Source of the DNA: Sphingomicrobium sp. XHP0239
GTDB lineage: Bacteria > Pseudomonadota > Alphaproteobacteria > Sphingomonadales > Sphingomonadaceae
Direction of reading: 5' to 3'
Assembly: GCF_039555325.1 (NCBI RefSeq)
Contig: NZ_CP154608.1
Span: forward strand, 1,674,001-1,738,000
DNA: 64,000 nt
Below the pieces are notes generated by a model. The model made no database searches. It was given only the letters and a program-made list of their open reading frames with translations, and was not told the DNA's origin. Positions 18,483 to 26,685 of this stretch are shown one piece after another (position 1 is the stretch's first letter; each line of letters begins with the position of its first letter). Both the position numbers and the translations under genes were made by a program.

Positions 18483-18519
18483 CCGTCGGTGGCGCCACCA
18501 CCGGGAGAACCACCGACGG
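18483..18519. repeat. Perfect 10-bp inverted repeat in guaA leader region
   Basis: CCGTCGGTGG at 18483-18492 and its exact complement CCACCGACGG at 18510-18519, separated by 17 bases, about 75 bases before the guaA start. It could form an RNA hairpin or be an operator. No T-run follows. Confidence 0.6.
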
Positions 18520-18714
18520 CCGGATCGACCCAGTCCGATCCGGACCCTTGCTTAACGCTCGTTTGGCGTCTCGCGCCCATAGACGGTTCTCGGTCGGCAA
18601 CGACGCTCCACCCCGGCCACCGGTCGATATCGTCGGTCGGTGGTCTTGGGGAAGGGCGGAACGCCCCCGCCGGGCCCATCCGTCGGCCGAGAACGAACGG
18701 CGTGCCGAATCGCC

Positions 18715-18749
18715 GAGGGCCGCGGCGGGATGTTCCCGTCGCGGCCCTC
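18715..18749 (-). terminator. Strong hairpin, probable terminator of the Tyr/Arg-rich protein gene
   Basis: A 16-base stem (18715-18730 with 18734-18749) with a three-base loop and a single G-T wobble position, 25 bases after the minus-strand stop at 18775. There is no T-run on either side, so termination would be atypical. A structural role in the guaA leader is an alternative. Confidence 0.55.
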
Positions 18750-18774
18750 CTTGTCGCTGCATGGTCGCGAGATT

Positions 18775-19338
18775 CTAGTAGCGATAGTAGCGGTTGCGGT
18801 CGTTGTAGTTACGGCTCACCCGATCGACATCGGTGTCGCGGATGCGGCCGTTGCGATCGATGTCGCAGTTCCAGCGCAGGTCCGAAACGGCCTGGACGTT
18901 GCGACCGCGATACGCCTGCTGGTAACCGGTCGAGGCGACGCCATAGACGGTCAGTCCGCGACGCGTGCGCTGGACGTTGGTGACGCCGGTCACGCGTGCG
19001 CCATGATCGTAGCGCCGGTAATTGTCGTAGCGGTTGTAACGGCGATTGTCGCGACGGTCATATTCGCGGTCGAGCCTGTACTCGACCTGCCGCGCGCAGC
19101 GGTCGACGGCCTGGCGCTCGTTGATACCGTAATTGCCATAGCCGTAGTTGCCTTGCGGATAGCGACCGTAATCGTAGCTGCGACCACCGTTGAGAACACC
19201 GTTCAGAATGCCGCCGATGATCCGTTCAGCGGCATTGCCGCGATCGTAGACCTGCGCCTGTGCAGGCGTGGCGGCAAAGGCGGCACTGGCGGCGATCGCG
19301 CCAACCGTGCCAAGCATCTTCAAACTCTTATGGGACAT
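18775..19338 (-). CDS. Secreted Tyr/Arg/Asn-rich protein, unknown
   Basis: Exported protein of 187 residues with a clear signal peptide (cleavage after AQA near residue 28). A glycine-containing stretch ([18 protein letters not shown]) follows, then a low-complexity region at about 55-125 dominated by Tyr, Arg, Asn, Asp and Gly, a short folded-looking segment with two cysteines ([23 protein letters not shown]), and a C-terminus of [12 protein letters not shown] type. The pattern is common in exported sphingomonad proteins but its role is unknown. AAGGAGACCC precedes the ATG at 19338. Confidence 0.8.
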   Translation of the reverse strand: MSHKSLKMLGTVGAIAASAAFAATPAQAQVYDRGNAAERIIGGILNGVLNGGRSYDYGRYPQGNYGYGNYGINERQAVDRCARQVEYRLDREYDRRDNRRYNRYDNYRRYDHGARVTGVTNVQRTRRGLTVYGVASTGYQQAYRGRNVQAVSDLRWNCDIDRNGRIRDTDVDRVSRNYNDRNRYYRY

Positions 19339-19380
19339 GATGGGTCTCCTTACTGTTTCACTGTGCCCACCGAGGCCTGT

Positions 19381-19398
19381 TCCCGTTAAGAAACGGGA
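19381..19398. repeat. 7-bp inverted repeat in the divergent promoter region
   Basis: TCCCGTT at 19381-19387 and AACGGGA at 19392-19398 with a four-base loop, 43 bases upstream of the minus-strand Tyr/Arg-rich gene and 136 bases upstream of the divergent lipoprotein gene. It may be an operator or a leader hairpin. Confidence 0.45.
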
Positions 19399-19534
19399 GG
19401 CTTGCCCCGATTTCACTCCCCTTATAGCAAGCCAGCCATTCATTCGGCCTGAACGCGCCTGTTGGGGTTCGTTCAGCATCCGCAACGTCTTACCTCGAAG
19501 GAAACGGACCGGCCGCTCGTCCGTTCCGCACGAC

Positions 19535-20320
19535 ATGATCGCTGGCCTTGCCCCATACCGCCTGCCGCTTCTTCTCACGCTCGCCGCCATGACGGCGGCC
19601 TGCGAGGGCGAGTTGGAGGCGCCGCCGTCGGAGGCCGACCAAGTGGAAGCCGACGCCGATGCGGAGGCTGCCAACGCGACGACCGACGGGTTCCCGCTCG
19701 GCCTCGAGCCCGAAGAGGAAGGCTACCCGAACCCCGACGATGAATGCCGTCGCCTCGCCGACACGCAGGCGATTTCCAATTGGCGAAGCGAAGGCGACGT
19801 CCTGTTCGGCTGCCCGACCTTCGCCGACGCCGATGCGCTGCGCGACGGACGCACCATCGAAAAGATCGGCGGGATCACGCTGGTGGCGGTTCCGCGCGCC
19901 CGGGTGGAAGCGGTGCTGGCCCGGCAGGGTCGCACGCTGGCGGAGAGCCGGTCCTACGACACGCGGGTCGCCATCCCCTGTGGGATTGCGGGCGGAGAAC
20001 CGGTGCAATCGTGCATGGCGGGTGTGGTGCGGTCGCGCGCCGCCACTCCGTCGAGCCCAGCGGGGGGACGCATCGAAGTCCAGACCCCGCGCGGCGACGT
20101 GCGCCCCTTCCTGTTCGAAGGCACGAACGTCAACGGCATCGACACCGCCTCCCGTCCCGACCTCGCGGGTACCAACTTTTCGTCGGCCCGCGACGGGTCG
20201 GAACGGATCCGGGTTCTGTTCGGCGAAGAAACCTACCTCGTGCCCCTCGCGCTGCTCAGCCCGCCGGAAACCGATGCCGATGGTCCGCAAACACCCCCGC
20301 GGCGATCACCCTCCCGCTAG
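19535..20320 (+). CDS. Cys-containing lipoprotein, paralogue of the gene at 24128
   Basis: Predicted lipoprotein of 261 residues: signal peptide with lipobox TAAC (Cys23), an acidic low-complexity linker (about 25-55), then a domain with ECRRLADTQA, VLFGCPTFADADAL, a hydrophobic ITLVAVPR strand, AIPCGIAGGEPVQSCMAG and a final strand region (VRPFLFEGTNVNGIDTAS; RIRVLFGEETYLV). Four conserved cysteines could form two disulfides. The same blocks, in the same order, occur in the lipoprotein encoded at 24128-24805. Family not recognised. It ends nine bases before the convergent prolyl oligopeptidase gene. Confidence 0.8.
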   Translation: MIAGLAPYRLPLLLTLAAMTAACEGELEAPPSEADQVEADADAEAANATTDGFPLGLEPEEEGYPNPDDECRRLADTQAISNWRSEGDVLFGCPTFADADALRDGRTIEKIGGITLVAVPRARVEAVLARQGRTLAESRSYDTRVAIPCGIAGGEPVQSCMAGVVRSRAATPSSPAGGRIEVQTPRGDVRPFLFEGTNVNGIDTASRPDLAGTNFSSARDGSERIRVLFGEETYLVPLALLSPPETDADGPQTPPRRSPSR

Positions 20321-20329
20321 CAGCGGCGG

Positions 20330-22549
20330 CTACCGCGCACCGCGCGGCGTTTCCATGATGTAGGGCGCGTCCCCGACGGGGGTCCTCAACCCCGTGTGGT
20401 AGGCCAGGAACGCCGCCACGTCGGCGGCTTCCTCGATGATCTTGTCGGTCGGCTTGCCCGACCCGTGGCCCGCCCGCGTTTCGATGCGAATGAGCAACGG
20501 ATCGTCGCCCTCCCCGGCCTTTTCCTGCAGCATCGCGGCATATTTAAAGCTGTGCCCCGGCACCACGCGATCGTCGGTATCGGCCGTCGTCACCAGCACC
20601 GCCGGATAGTCAGTCGACGCCTCGACATTGTGATAGGGCGAGAAGCGCAGATTATATTCCGCGTCCCGCTCCTGCTGCGGATAGTTATAGTCGTCGACCC
20701 AATAGCGCCCCGCCGTGAAGCGGTCGAAACGCAGCATGTCCATCACGCCCACCGCGGCATGGCCCGCATCATACAGATCGGGACGCTGGTTGATGCTCGC
20801 GCCGACCAGCAGCCCGCCGTTCGAGCGCCCCTCGATCGCCAGCCCGTCACGGGTCGCGATCTGGTTTTCCTTCAGATACTCGCCCGCCGCCGCGAAATCG
20901 TCGAACACGTTCTGCTTGTTGAAGCCGCGTCCGGCATCGTGCCACGCCTTGCCATATTCTCCCCCGCCGCGAATGTTCGCGACCGCATAGATTCCCCCCG
21001 CGTCGAGCCAGGCCAGCCGCGTTGGCGTGAAGCCAGGCGTGACCGAGATGTTGAACCCGCCATAGCCGTACAGCAACGTCGGTGCGGGACCGCTCGTGTC
21101 CCTGTGCCGCGTCACGAACATCGGGATCCGCGTCCCGTCCTTCGAGGTGTAGAACACCTGCTCGGTCACATAGTCGCTCGGATCGAAATCGACGTCGGGC
21201 GCTGCCCAGACGCTGCTTTCCCCCGTCGCCACATCGTAGCGGTAGACCGTGCTCGGCTGTCCGAAGCTGGAGAAACTGTAGAAGGTTTCGCTCCGCTCGG
21301 GGCTCCCCCCGAACCCGCCCGCGCTGCCGATTCCCGGCAGTTCGATCGTGCGGATCATGTCGCCGTCCATGTCGTAGACCCGCGCTTCGGACTTCACGTC
21401 GACCAGATAGTCGGCGATCAAACGCCCCCCGACGAGGCTGACCCCATTGAGCTTCGAGGCCGCATCCTCCGCGATCACCCATTCGCGTGACAGGTTCGCA
21501 TCGGTGATGTCGACCTTGAACACGCCGCCGCGCGGCGCGTCGCGATTGGTCGCGAAATAGAAGGTCGTGCCCTCGTTCCCGACGTAGCTCGTCTCGTAGT
21601 CGACGCCCGGTTCGATCACCAGCGGGTCGCGATCCCGGTTCTGCAGGTCGATCACCGCCGTCTCCCAGCCGTCGGTGCCGGTCGAGGACGACGTAATCAG
21701 ATAACGCCCATCGTCGCTGACGCTGGCGGCATTGTTGAGTTCGGGATTGTCGGGCCGGGCGAAGACCAGTTCGTCCTCGCTCTGATCGGTGCCCAACCGG
21801 TGGAAATAGACCGCCTGGTCGGTGTTCAGCCCGATGAACTTGCCCGCTTCCTCGTTCGCCGGGAAGCGGCTGTAGTAGAAGCCCGACCCGTCCTTGGCCC
21901 ATTCGAGGCCGGAGAACTTCACCCATTCGACGGTATCGTTCATCACCTGGTTGGTGCGGACGTTCATCACCTTGACGGTCCGCCAGTCCGAACCCCCGTC
22001 CTGGATCGCGTAGGCAAGCATGGTGCCGTCCTCGCTAACGGCATATTCGCCCAGCGCCGTGGCGCCGTCGTCCGACCATGTGTTGGGATCGATCAGGACA
22101 CGCGGACTGCCGTCCAACCCGTCCTGGACATACAGGACCGACTGCGGCTGCAAGCCGTCGTTCTTCGAATAGAAGTACATGCCGCCCGCCTCGCGCGGCA
22201 CGCCGATCCGCTCGTAATCGTAGAGCGCGGTCATCCGCTTCTTGAACCACTCGGTGCCGGGCAGCTTCTCCAGATAATCGAACGTCACTTCGTTCTGTGC
22301 CTCGACCCAGCGGGCCACCGCCGGATCTTCGCGAACGTCGTTCTCGAGCCAGCGATAGGGATCCTCGACCGTCAGATCGCCCACTTGGTAGCCGACGTTC
22401 TCGGCGCGCGTGTCGGGATAAGCCATCGGTTCGATCATCGTCTCGCTCCCCGCGGCCGGTGCCACACGCGCCTCCTCCATCGTGGTGGTGCAAGCGGTGC
22501 TGGCGAGAAGGGCCGCCGTCAGGGCGAGCGTGGAAGCGACAGGGCGCAT
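20330..22549 (-). CDS. Prolyl oligopeptidase (S9A) lipoprotein
   Basis: Serine peptidase of 739 residues that cleaves after proline in short peptides. The signal peptide ends in a lipobox (ASTAC, Cys20), so the enzyme is probably membrane-anchored and periplasmic or at the outer membrane. A seven-bladed propeller (about 75-440) is followed by the alpha/beta hydrolase domain. The nucleophile is Ser576 in GRSNGG (the family consensus is GGSNGG), with Asp near 659 in DTDDRVVPGHS and His near 695 in RAGHGSGKP. The ATG at 22549 puts the lipobox at the usual distance. It is divergent from the META lipoprotein gene. Confidence 0.93.
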   Translation of the reverse strand: MRPVASTLALTAALLASTACTTTMEEARVAPAAGSETMIEPMAYPDTRAENVGYQVGDLTVEDPYRWLENDVREDPAVARWVEAQNEVTFDYLEKLPGTEWFKKRMTALYDYERIGVPREAGGMYFYSKNDGLQPQSVLYVQDGLDGSPRVLIDPNTWSDDGATALGEYAVSEDGTMLAYAIQDGGSDWRTVKVMNVRTNQVMNDTVEWVKFSGLEWAKDGSGFYYSRFPANEEAGKFIGLNTDQAVYFHRLGTDQSEDELVFARPDNPELNNAASVSDDGRYLITSSSTGTDGWETAVIDLQNRDRDPLVIEPGVDYETSYVGNEGTTFYFATNRDAPRGGVFKVDITDANLSREWVIAEDAASKLNGVSLVGGRLIADYLVDVKSEARVYDMDGDMIRTIELPGIGSAGGFGGSPERSETFYSFSSFGQPSTVYRYDVATGESSVWAAPDVDFDPSDYVTEQVFYTSKDGTRIPMFVTRHRDTSGPAPTLLYGYGGFNISVTPGFTPTRLAWLDAGGIYAVANIRGGGEYGKAWHDAGRGFNKQNVFDDFAAAGEYLKENQIATRDGLAIEGRSNGGLLVGASINQRPDLYDAGHAAVGVMDMLRFDRFTAGRYWVDDYNYPQQERDAEYNLRFSPYHNVEASTDYPAVLVTTADTDDRVVPGHSFKYAAMLQEKAGEGDDPLLIRIETRAGHGSGKPTDKIIEEAADVAAFLAYHTGLRTPVGDAPYIMETPRGAR

Positions 22550-22819
22550 GGACAAACTCCGTTCGAGTAAAATTCGTTTCGGTTTGCGACATAGCAGGAC
22601 GAAGCACAAGCTAGGCTGAACGACGCACCCGCCGACCTCTCTCCTGCAAAAAACCCGTTCTGAAATAACTCTGCCGGCCCTCTGTAATATCCCGTGGGAC
22701 GACGCCCACGGCGTTCAATAACGGTTAAACGGATCGATGAATGCGACAGGTCCTTTGGCACCTTTGCCTTCCGCCAATTTCTCGCTCAACTTGCTTCTAC
22801 AACATCGAAGGGGAGTGCT

Positions 22820-23272
22820 ATGAGTCGGTTCCCGTTGTTCCTTGCCACGGTCGGCACGTTCTCGCTCGCCGGTTGTGCCACCATCGGCGAAATGGCCGAT
22901 CCGCTCGTCTCGCAGGCATGGGCGCTCGAGGGCATCGAACGCCCCGGGCAGGAGCCCCAGTACATCGACCCCTCGCTGGGCGCACGACATACACTCGACT
23001 TCCAGTCCGACGGTCGCCTCGCCATCCAGCTCGACTGCAATCGCGGCAACAGCGACTGGTCGCGCTACGACGAGGGATATGCACCCCCTGGCGAGGGGAG
23101 CGCGCTGCGGATCGGCGAGATCGCCTCGACCCGCGCGCTGTGCCCGCGCCCCAGTTTCGGTGAGGAAATGGCGGCCGCACTACCGCTCGCGAGCGGGTAC
23201 CAGATCGTCGATGGCGGCCGGACCCTGCTTTTGCGCACCCGCACCGCAACCTACCGCTTCACCGCACGCTGA
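22820..23272 (+). CDS. META/HslJ-like domain lipoprotein
   Basis: Predicted lipoprotein of 150 residues; lipobox LAGC with Cys19. The mature domain resembles META/HslJ: TLDFQSDGRLAIQLDCNRGNSDW (the conserved D-G-R...DCN-G-w block), IASTRALCP, and a C-terminal LLLRTRTATYRF strand. Such domains are periplasmic and in some species linked to heat or antibiotic tolerance. GAAGGGGAG lies just before the ATG at 22820. The 270 bases between it and the divergent peptidase gene hold the promoters; I see no other gene there. Confidence 0.85.
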   Translation: MSRFPLFLATVGTFSLAGCATIGEMADPLVSQAWALEGIERPGQEPQYIDPSLGARHTLDFQSDGRLAIQLDCNRGNSDWSRYDEGYAPPGEGSALRIGEIASTRALCPRPSFGEEMAAALPLASGYQIVDGGRTLLLRTRTATYRFTAR

Positions 23273-23328
23273 CGGCCTGGTCGGTCCGGTTCGAAAGAAA
23301 ACGTGAAACCAAACAAGGGGAAACAACG

Positions 23329-24115
23329 ATGCTGAACAATGTAAAGAGGGCCGCACTGACCGCCGCCGGAATCGGCCTCGTCGCCAGCCCGCTCTACGCC
23401 TATCCCGCCAGTAACCTTCGCGACCTTCTCGGTGCCAACGCGGGTCAGGCGGAAAGCCAGCTCGAACAGCGCGGCTTCACCTACATCGACGGCAATAAAG
23501 TGAACTCGAGCAGCTTCACCTAACTGGTGGCACGATGAAGACGACAATTGCGTCCAGGTCGAAACGATGGGCGGGGAATACGTCAGCATCAACGACGCCA
23601 CCCGCAAGGATTGTCATCGCTCCGAGGGCGGCGACGTCGGGACGGCGCTCGCCGTCGCGGGCGGCGCGGCGCTGATCGGCGCGCTGCTGTCCGGCGGGCA
23701 CAAGAAGCATCACCACGAGGACAACAACCATTTGTCCGACCGCCAGGCAGAAGCTGACTACGAACGCGGCCATAGCGACGGGCTGCACAACGCCCCCTAT
23801 CACAACAGCGGCCGTAGCGACGCCTATACCGCGGGCTACCAATCCGGCGTCGACGAACGCTCGCGCAATACCGCCTATCATTCGGGTCGCGGAGGCTATT
23901 CGGCGGCCAGCTGGCAGGACCTCGTCGGCGCCCGCGCGTCGGCGATCGACCAGCTCGGCAATCGCGGTTTCCGCCAGGTCGACAATTTCGTCAGCGGCAA
24001 CGCACGCTATTCGATCTGGTGGCGGGGCGATTCGCGTCAGTGCCTGCAGGTCATCACCGCCGACGGGCGGCTGGAGAACATCACCGACATCCAGACGCAT
24101 CCCCGCTGCCGCTAG
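23329..24115 (+). pseudogene. Exported two-domain protein with Gly-rich middle, broken by a one-base insertion
   Basis: Read as annotated by start codons, this is a 64-residue ORF ending in a stop at 23521-23523 and a second frame continuing to 24115. Removing one A at 23522/23523 restores a single 261-residue protein, with YWWHDEDDNCVQVE across the junction. It has a signal peptide (cleaved after LYA, about 24), an N-terminal domain, a glycine/alanine-rich hydrophobic segment and His-rich stretch (about 88-120), and a C-terminal domain homologous to the N-terminal one. The reconstructed junction matches the C-terminal copy (YSIWWRGDSRQCLQV), which argues that the shift is a recent mutation or a sequence error. 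It starts 56 bases after the META gene and may share its transcript. Confidence 0.82.
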
Positions 24116-24127
24116 AAGGAACTTGTT

Positions 24128-24805
24128 ATGAGAATGCTGCTGCTTTCGGGCACTGCCCTCTGCCTGCTTGCCTGCGGGGAAGCCGACACGGCCGAGGCCG
24201 ATGTTCAGGCCGACGGAGAAGCGACCGCCGCGACCATCCCCGAAACCCTCGCTCCCATGGGTGACGGCTACCCCGAGGCGGGCGACCCCTGCCGACGGCT
24301 CGGCGAGAGCGATGCGACCCGCAACTACCTCGACGACAGCGCGATGCTCGTCGGTTGCCCCGACGATGCCAGCGCGGAAGCACTGGGCGGCGAGATCGTC
24401 GCGACGGTCGAGGGCGTGCGCCTCGTGTCGCTTCCCATGGAAATGGGCGAGAACGGTCCGCCGCCTCCGCCGGAAGGCGGGGACGCGCTGGTTGAAGGCA
24501 CGGACTACAACGCCACCGCTCCGATCCAGTGCGGGTTCGACGGTGCCGCGCCGAGCCGGAGCTGCGATGCCGGCGTGAAACGCAACTGGGGGGAGGACGG
24601 CACCACGCTTGTCGAGGTCACCAAGCCCGATGGACGCACGCGCGCCATCTTTTTCCGCGGGACGACCCCCTACGGCGCCGACAGCGCGCAGTCCGACGGG
24701 TCGGCCGGCTGGGATTTCGACGTGACGCGCGATGGAGACCAGGTGACCGTTCGCTACGGTCCCGAAACCTACGTCATCGTCGACGCTCTGGTCGAGGGAG
24801 GCTGA
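24128..24805 (+). CDS. Cys-containing lipoprotein, paralogue of the gene at 19535
   Basis: Predicted lipoprotein of 225 residues with lipobox LLAC (Cys16) and an acidic linker. The conserved blocks are [58 protein letters not shown] and a C-terminal strand region ([28 protein letters not shown]), the same order as in the 19535-20320 gene. The four cysteines are shared. Function unknown. Its TGA overlaps the ATG of the next gene, forming a tightly coupled operon with the membrane protein and the L,D-transpeptidase. Confidence 0.82.
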   Translation: MRMLLLSGTALCLLACGEADTAEADVQADGEATAATIPETLAPMGDGYPEAGDPCRRLGESDATRNYLDDSAMLVGCPDDASAEALGGEIVATVEGVRLVSLPMEMGENGPPPPPEGGDALVEGTDYNATAPIQCGFDGAAPSRSCDAGVKRNWGEDGTTLVEVTKPDGRTRAIFFRGTTPYGADSAQSDGSAGWDFDVTRDGDQVTVRYGPETYVIVDALVEGG

Positions 24806-25113
24806 TGGAGACGGGAGCCCTCCCTCATCCTCGTCGCACCGGAGCCCAGCGCGTTCTGCTGCTCGTCCTGGGCGCCTATGTCATTCTCGGCATTCTCGCG
24901 CTGTTGGCGATCCCTGCCAGCGTTTTCGGCTGGCTCGGCGTAGAGTCCGATCCGCTCTCGGGCATCTTCGCGCTATTGCTCGCAATGCCCTGGACCATCG
25001 CGCTCTACCTGCTCGGCGATGTCGGAACGTGGGGAAGCCTTGCCTTCTGCACGCTCGCCATCGCCCTCAACGCGTTCCTGATCTGGCGTTTCACGCGCCC
25101 CAAACCGGAGTGA
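24805..25113 (+). CDS. Small three-helix integral membrane protein
   Basis: Protein of 102 residues with three hydrophobic segments at about 18-42, 50-72 and 75-96 and a C-terminal RFTRPKPE tail. No characterised family is recognised with confidence. The ATG at 24805 overlaps the preceding TGA by one base, and its own TGA overlaps the following ATG likewise, so it is the middle gene of a three-gene coupled unit ending with an L,D-transpeptidase. A role at the cell envelope is inferred from that context only. Confidence 0.75.
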   Translation: METGALPHPRRTGAQRVLLLVLGAYVILGILALLAIPASVFGWLGVESDPLSGIFALLLAMPWTIALYLLGDVGTWGSLAFCTLAIALNAFLIWRFTRPKPE

Positions 25114-26099
25114 TGCCGCAAATGATTCGACTTGCCTGTCTCCTCCTCGCGTCCTTGGCCGCCACCCCCGCCGTGGCGCAGGGGGCCAAGGTCAGCTCGC
25201 CGATCGAACTCGCCCGCGCCGCCCAGGAACTCGATCCCGGCGAATGGGTCTGGGCCCCCGACATCGCCCCCGAAGGCCCGGTGGTGGTCTATGTTGATCT
25301 CACGCGCCAACTGGCCGACATCTACCGCAACGGGCTGCGTATCGGCGTCTCGACGGTATCGACGGGCAAACCCGGCCACGAAACCCCGACCGGCGTCTTC
25401 ACGATCCTGCAAAAGGACAAGTGGCACCACTCGTCCACCTACAATAACGCCCCGATGTTCTTTCAGCAGCGGATGACCTGGGGCGGGGTGGCGCTCCATG
25501 CGGGTGGCCTTCCGGGCTACCCCGAAAGCCACGGGTGCGTGCACCTGCCCTACGCCTTCGCGGAGGAATTGTTCGGCACCACCACCATGGGCGGCACGAT
25601 CGTCGTTCAGGGGCGCGCGGGCGCTCCCGTCACCATCCCTGCGGCAGGCGTCCTCGCTCCCGTCAGCGTCGAGGGCACGGCGGCGCTCCATCGCCCGCTC
25701 GACACCCGTTCGTTCACATGGAATCCCGCCACCGCGCCCGAAGGGCCGGTCAGCCTCGTCCTGTCGACCAGCGACAAGCAGATGGTCGTCCTTCGCAACG
25801 GCAAGGAGATCGGTCGCAGCCGCATCGACTATGACGGCATGCCGAGCGGCACCTTCCTCGCCACCCTCACGACCGACGCGGCGGGCAAGTTCCATTATTC
25901 GCTCCTCCCGCTGCCCGACCACGACGCGGGCGAACATGCGGTCGACGCGGCGATCCTCAACCGGATGCGCCTCCCCGGCCCGTTCCTCGACGAACTGCGC
26001 CCGCTGCTTCATCACGGCAGCCACATCCTCGTCACGCCGGCATCCGTCGAACCGCATACCACCGGCGTCGAACTCACCGTCGCCGCCGCGCACGACTGA
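25113..26099 (+). CDS. L,D-transpeptidase (YkuD domain)
   Basis: Exported protein of 328 residues; signal peptide cleaved after AVAQ (about 23). The YkuD domain lies at about 57-165 and carries the catalytic motif: His129 in ALHAGG and Cys142 in ESHGCVHLP. L,D-transpeptidases form 3-3 crosslinks in peptidoglycan or attach proteins to it. A second domain (about 190-328) contains another strand pattern resembling a degenerate repeat of the first (VSLVLSTSDKQMVVLRNGKEIG) without the catalytic cysteine. The ATG at 25113 overlaps the preceding TGA; an ATG at 25122 is possible. A terminator follows. Confidence 0.92.
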   Translation: MPQMIRLACLLLASLAATPAVAQGAKVSSPIELARAAQELDPGEWVWAPDIAPEGPVVVYVDLTRQLADIYRNGLRIGVSTVSTGKPGHETPTGVFTILQKDKWHHSSTYNNAPMFFQQRMTWGGVALHAGGLPGYPESHGCVHLPYAFAEELFGTTTMGGTIVVQGRAGAPVTIPAAGVLAPVSVEGTAALHRPLDTRSFTWNPATAPEGPVSLVLSTSDKQMVVLRNGKEIGRSRIDYDGMPSGTFLATLTTDAAGKFHYSLLPLPDHDAGEHAVDAAILNRMRLPGPFLDELRPLLHHGSHILVTPASVEPHTTGVELTVAAAHD

Positions 26100-26122
26100 G
26101 CGCGGTTCAGCGAACAACAAAG

Positions 26123-26155
26123 AAGGGCGCCGATCTCGCGATCGACGCCCTTTTT
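26123..26155 (+). terminator. Rho-independent terminator after the L,D-transpeptidase gene
   Basis: Hairpin with arms AAGGGCG/CGCCCTT extended by an inner CGATC/GATCG pairing around a four-base loop, followed by TTTTT and C. It lies 24 bases after the stop at 26099 and, being symmetric, may also stop minus-strand transcripts leaving rplQ. Confidence 0.85.
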
Positions 26156-26181
26156 CTAATTCAGCCGCAGAATTGGAGGCC

Positions 26182-26595
26182 TTAAGCTTCCTCGTCCGCG
26201 AATTCGACCGGACCGCTGTCCTGCCCCTTGGCGTCGACGTCGCGATCGACGAACTCGATCACCGCCATCGGCGCGGCGTCGGACCGGCGGATGCCCGCTT
26301 TGACGATCCGCGTGTAGCCGCCGTTACGGTCCGCGTAGCGATCGGCAAGCGTGTCGAACAGCTTCTGCAGCTGCGCATCGTCGAGCAGCTTGGTATGCGC
26401 GAGACGACGGTTGGACAGCCCGCCCTTCTTCGACAGCGTGATCAGCTTCTCGACATAGGGCCGCAGCTCCTTGGCCTTGGCGGTCGTGGTCTTGATCTGC
26501 TCGTGCTTGATCAGGGCCGCCGCCATGTTGCGCAGAAGCGCGGCGCGGTGGCTCGAGGTGCGTTGCAGTTTACGATGGCCAACACGATGGCGCAT
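26182..26595 (-). CDS. rplQ: Ribosomal protein bL17
   Basis: 50S subunit protein of 137 residues. The [24 protein letters not shown] start, [27 protein letters not shown] and [12 protein letters not shown] blocks are universal bL17 features. The C-terminal 20 residues are acidic, as in alphaproteobacteria. It is the last gene of the rpsM-rpsK-rpoA-rplQ unit, 90 bases after rpoA. Confidence 0.97.
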   Translation of the reverse strand: MRHRVGHRKLQRTSSHRAALLRNMAAALIKHEQIKTTTAKAKELRPYVEKLITLSKKGGLSNRRLAHTKLLDDAQLQKLFDTLADRYADRNGGYTRIVKAGIRRSDAAPMAVIEFVDRDVDAKGQDSGPVEFADEEA

Positions 26596-26685
26596 AATCC
26601 ATTCTCCGTTCGTGGCGGGGCCGTACGAGGTACCCCGTCCCAGGCGGTGGAAGGGGGCACCGCCAAGACCCCGTGATGCGTGGGC

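Larger units (their letters stand above)
18410..18774. other. 365-bp gene-free region upstream of guaA, rich in inverted repeats
   Basis: No coding sequence is supported here. It lies between guaA and the next gene on the same strand, so it should hold the guaA promoter and leader. Structure seen: a perfect 10-bp inverted repeat (18483-18492 with 18510-18519), a second one (18521-18526 with 18537-18542), a longer imperfect pair of TTCTCGG/CCGAGAA type around 18585 and 18690, and a strong hairpin at 18715-18749. No known riboswitch class is recognised. Confidence 0.6.
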
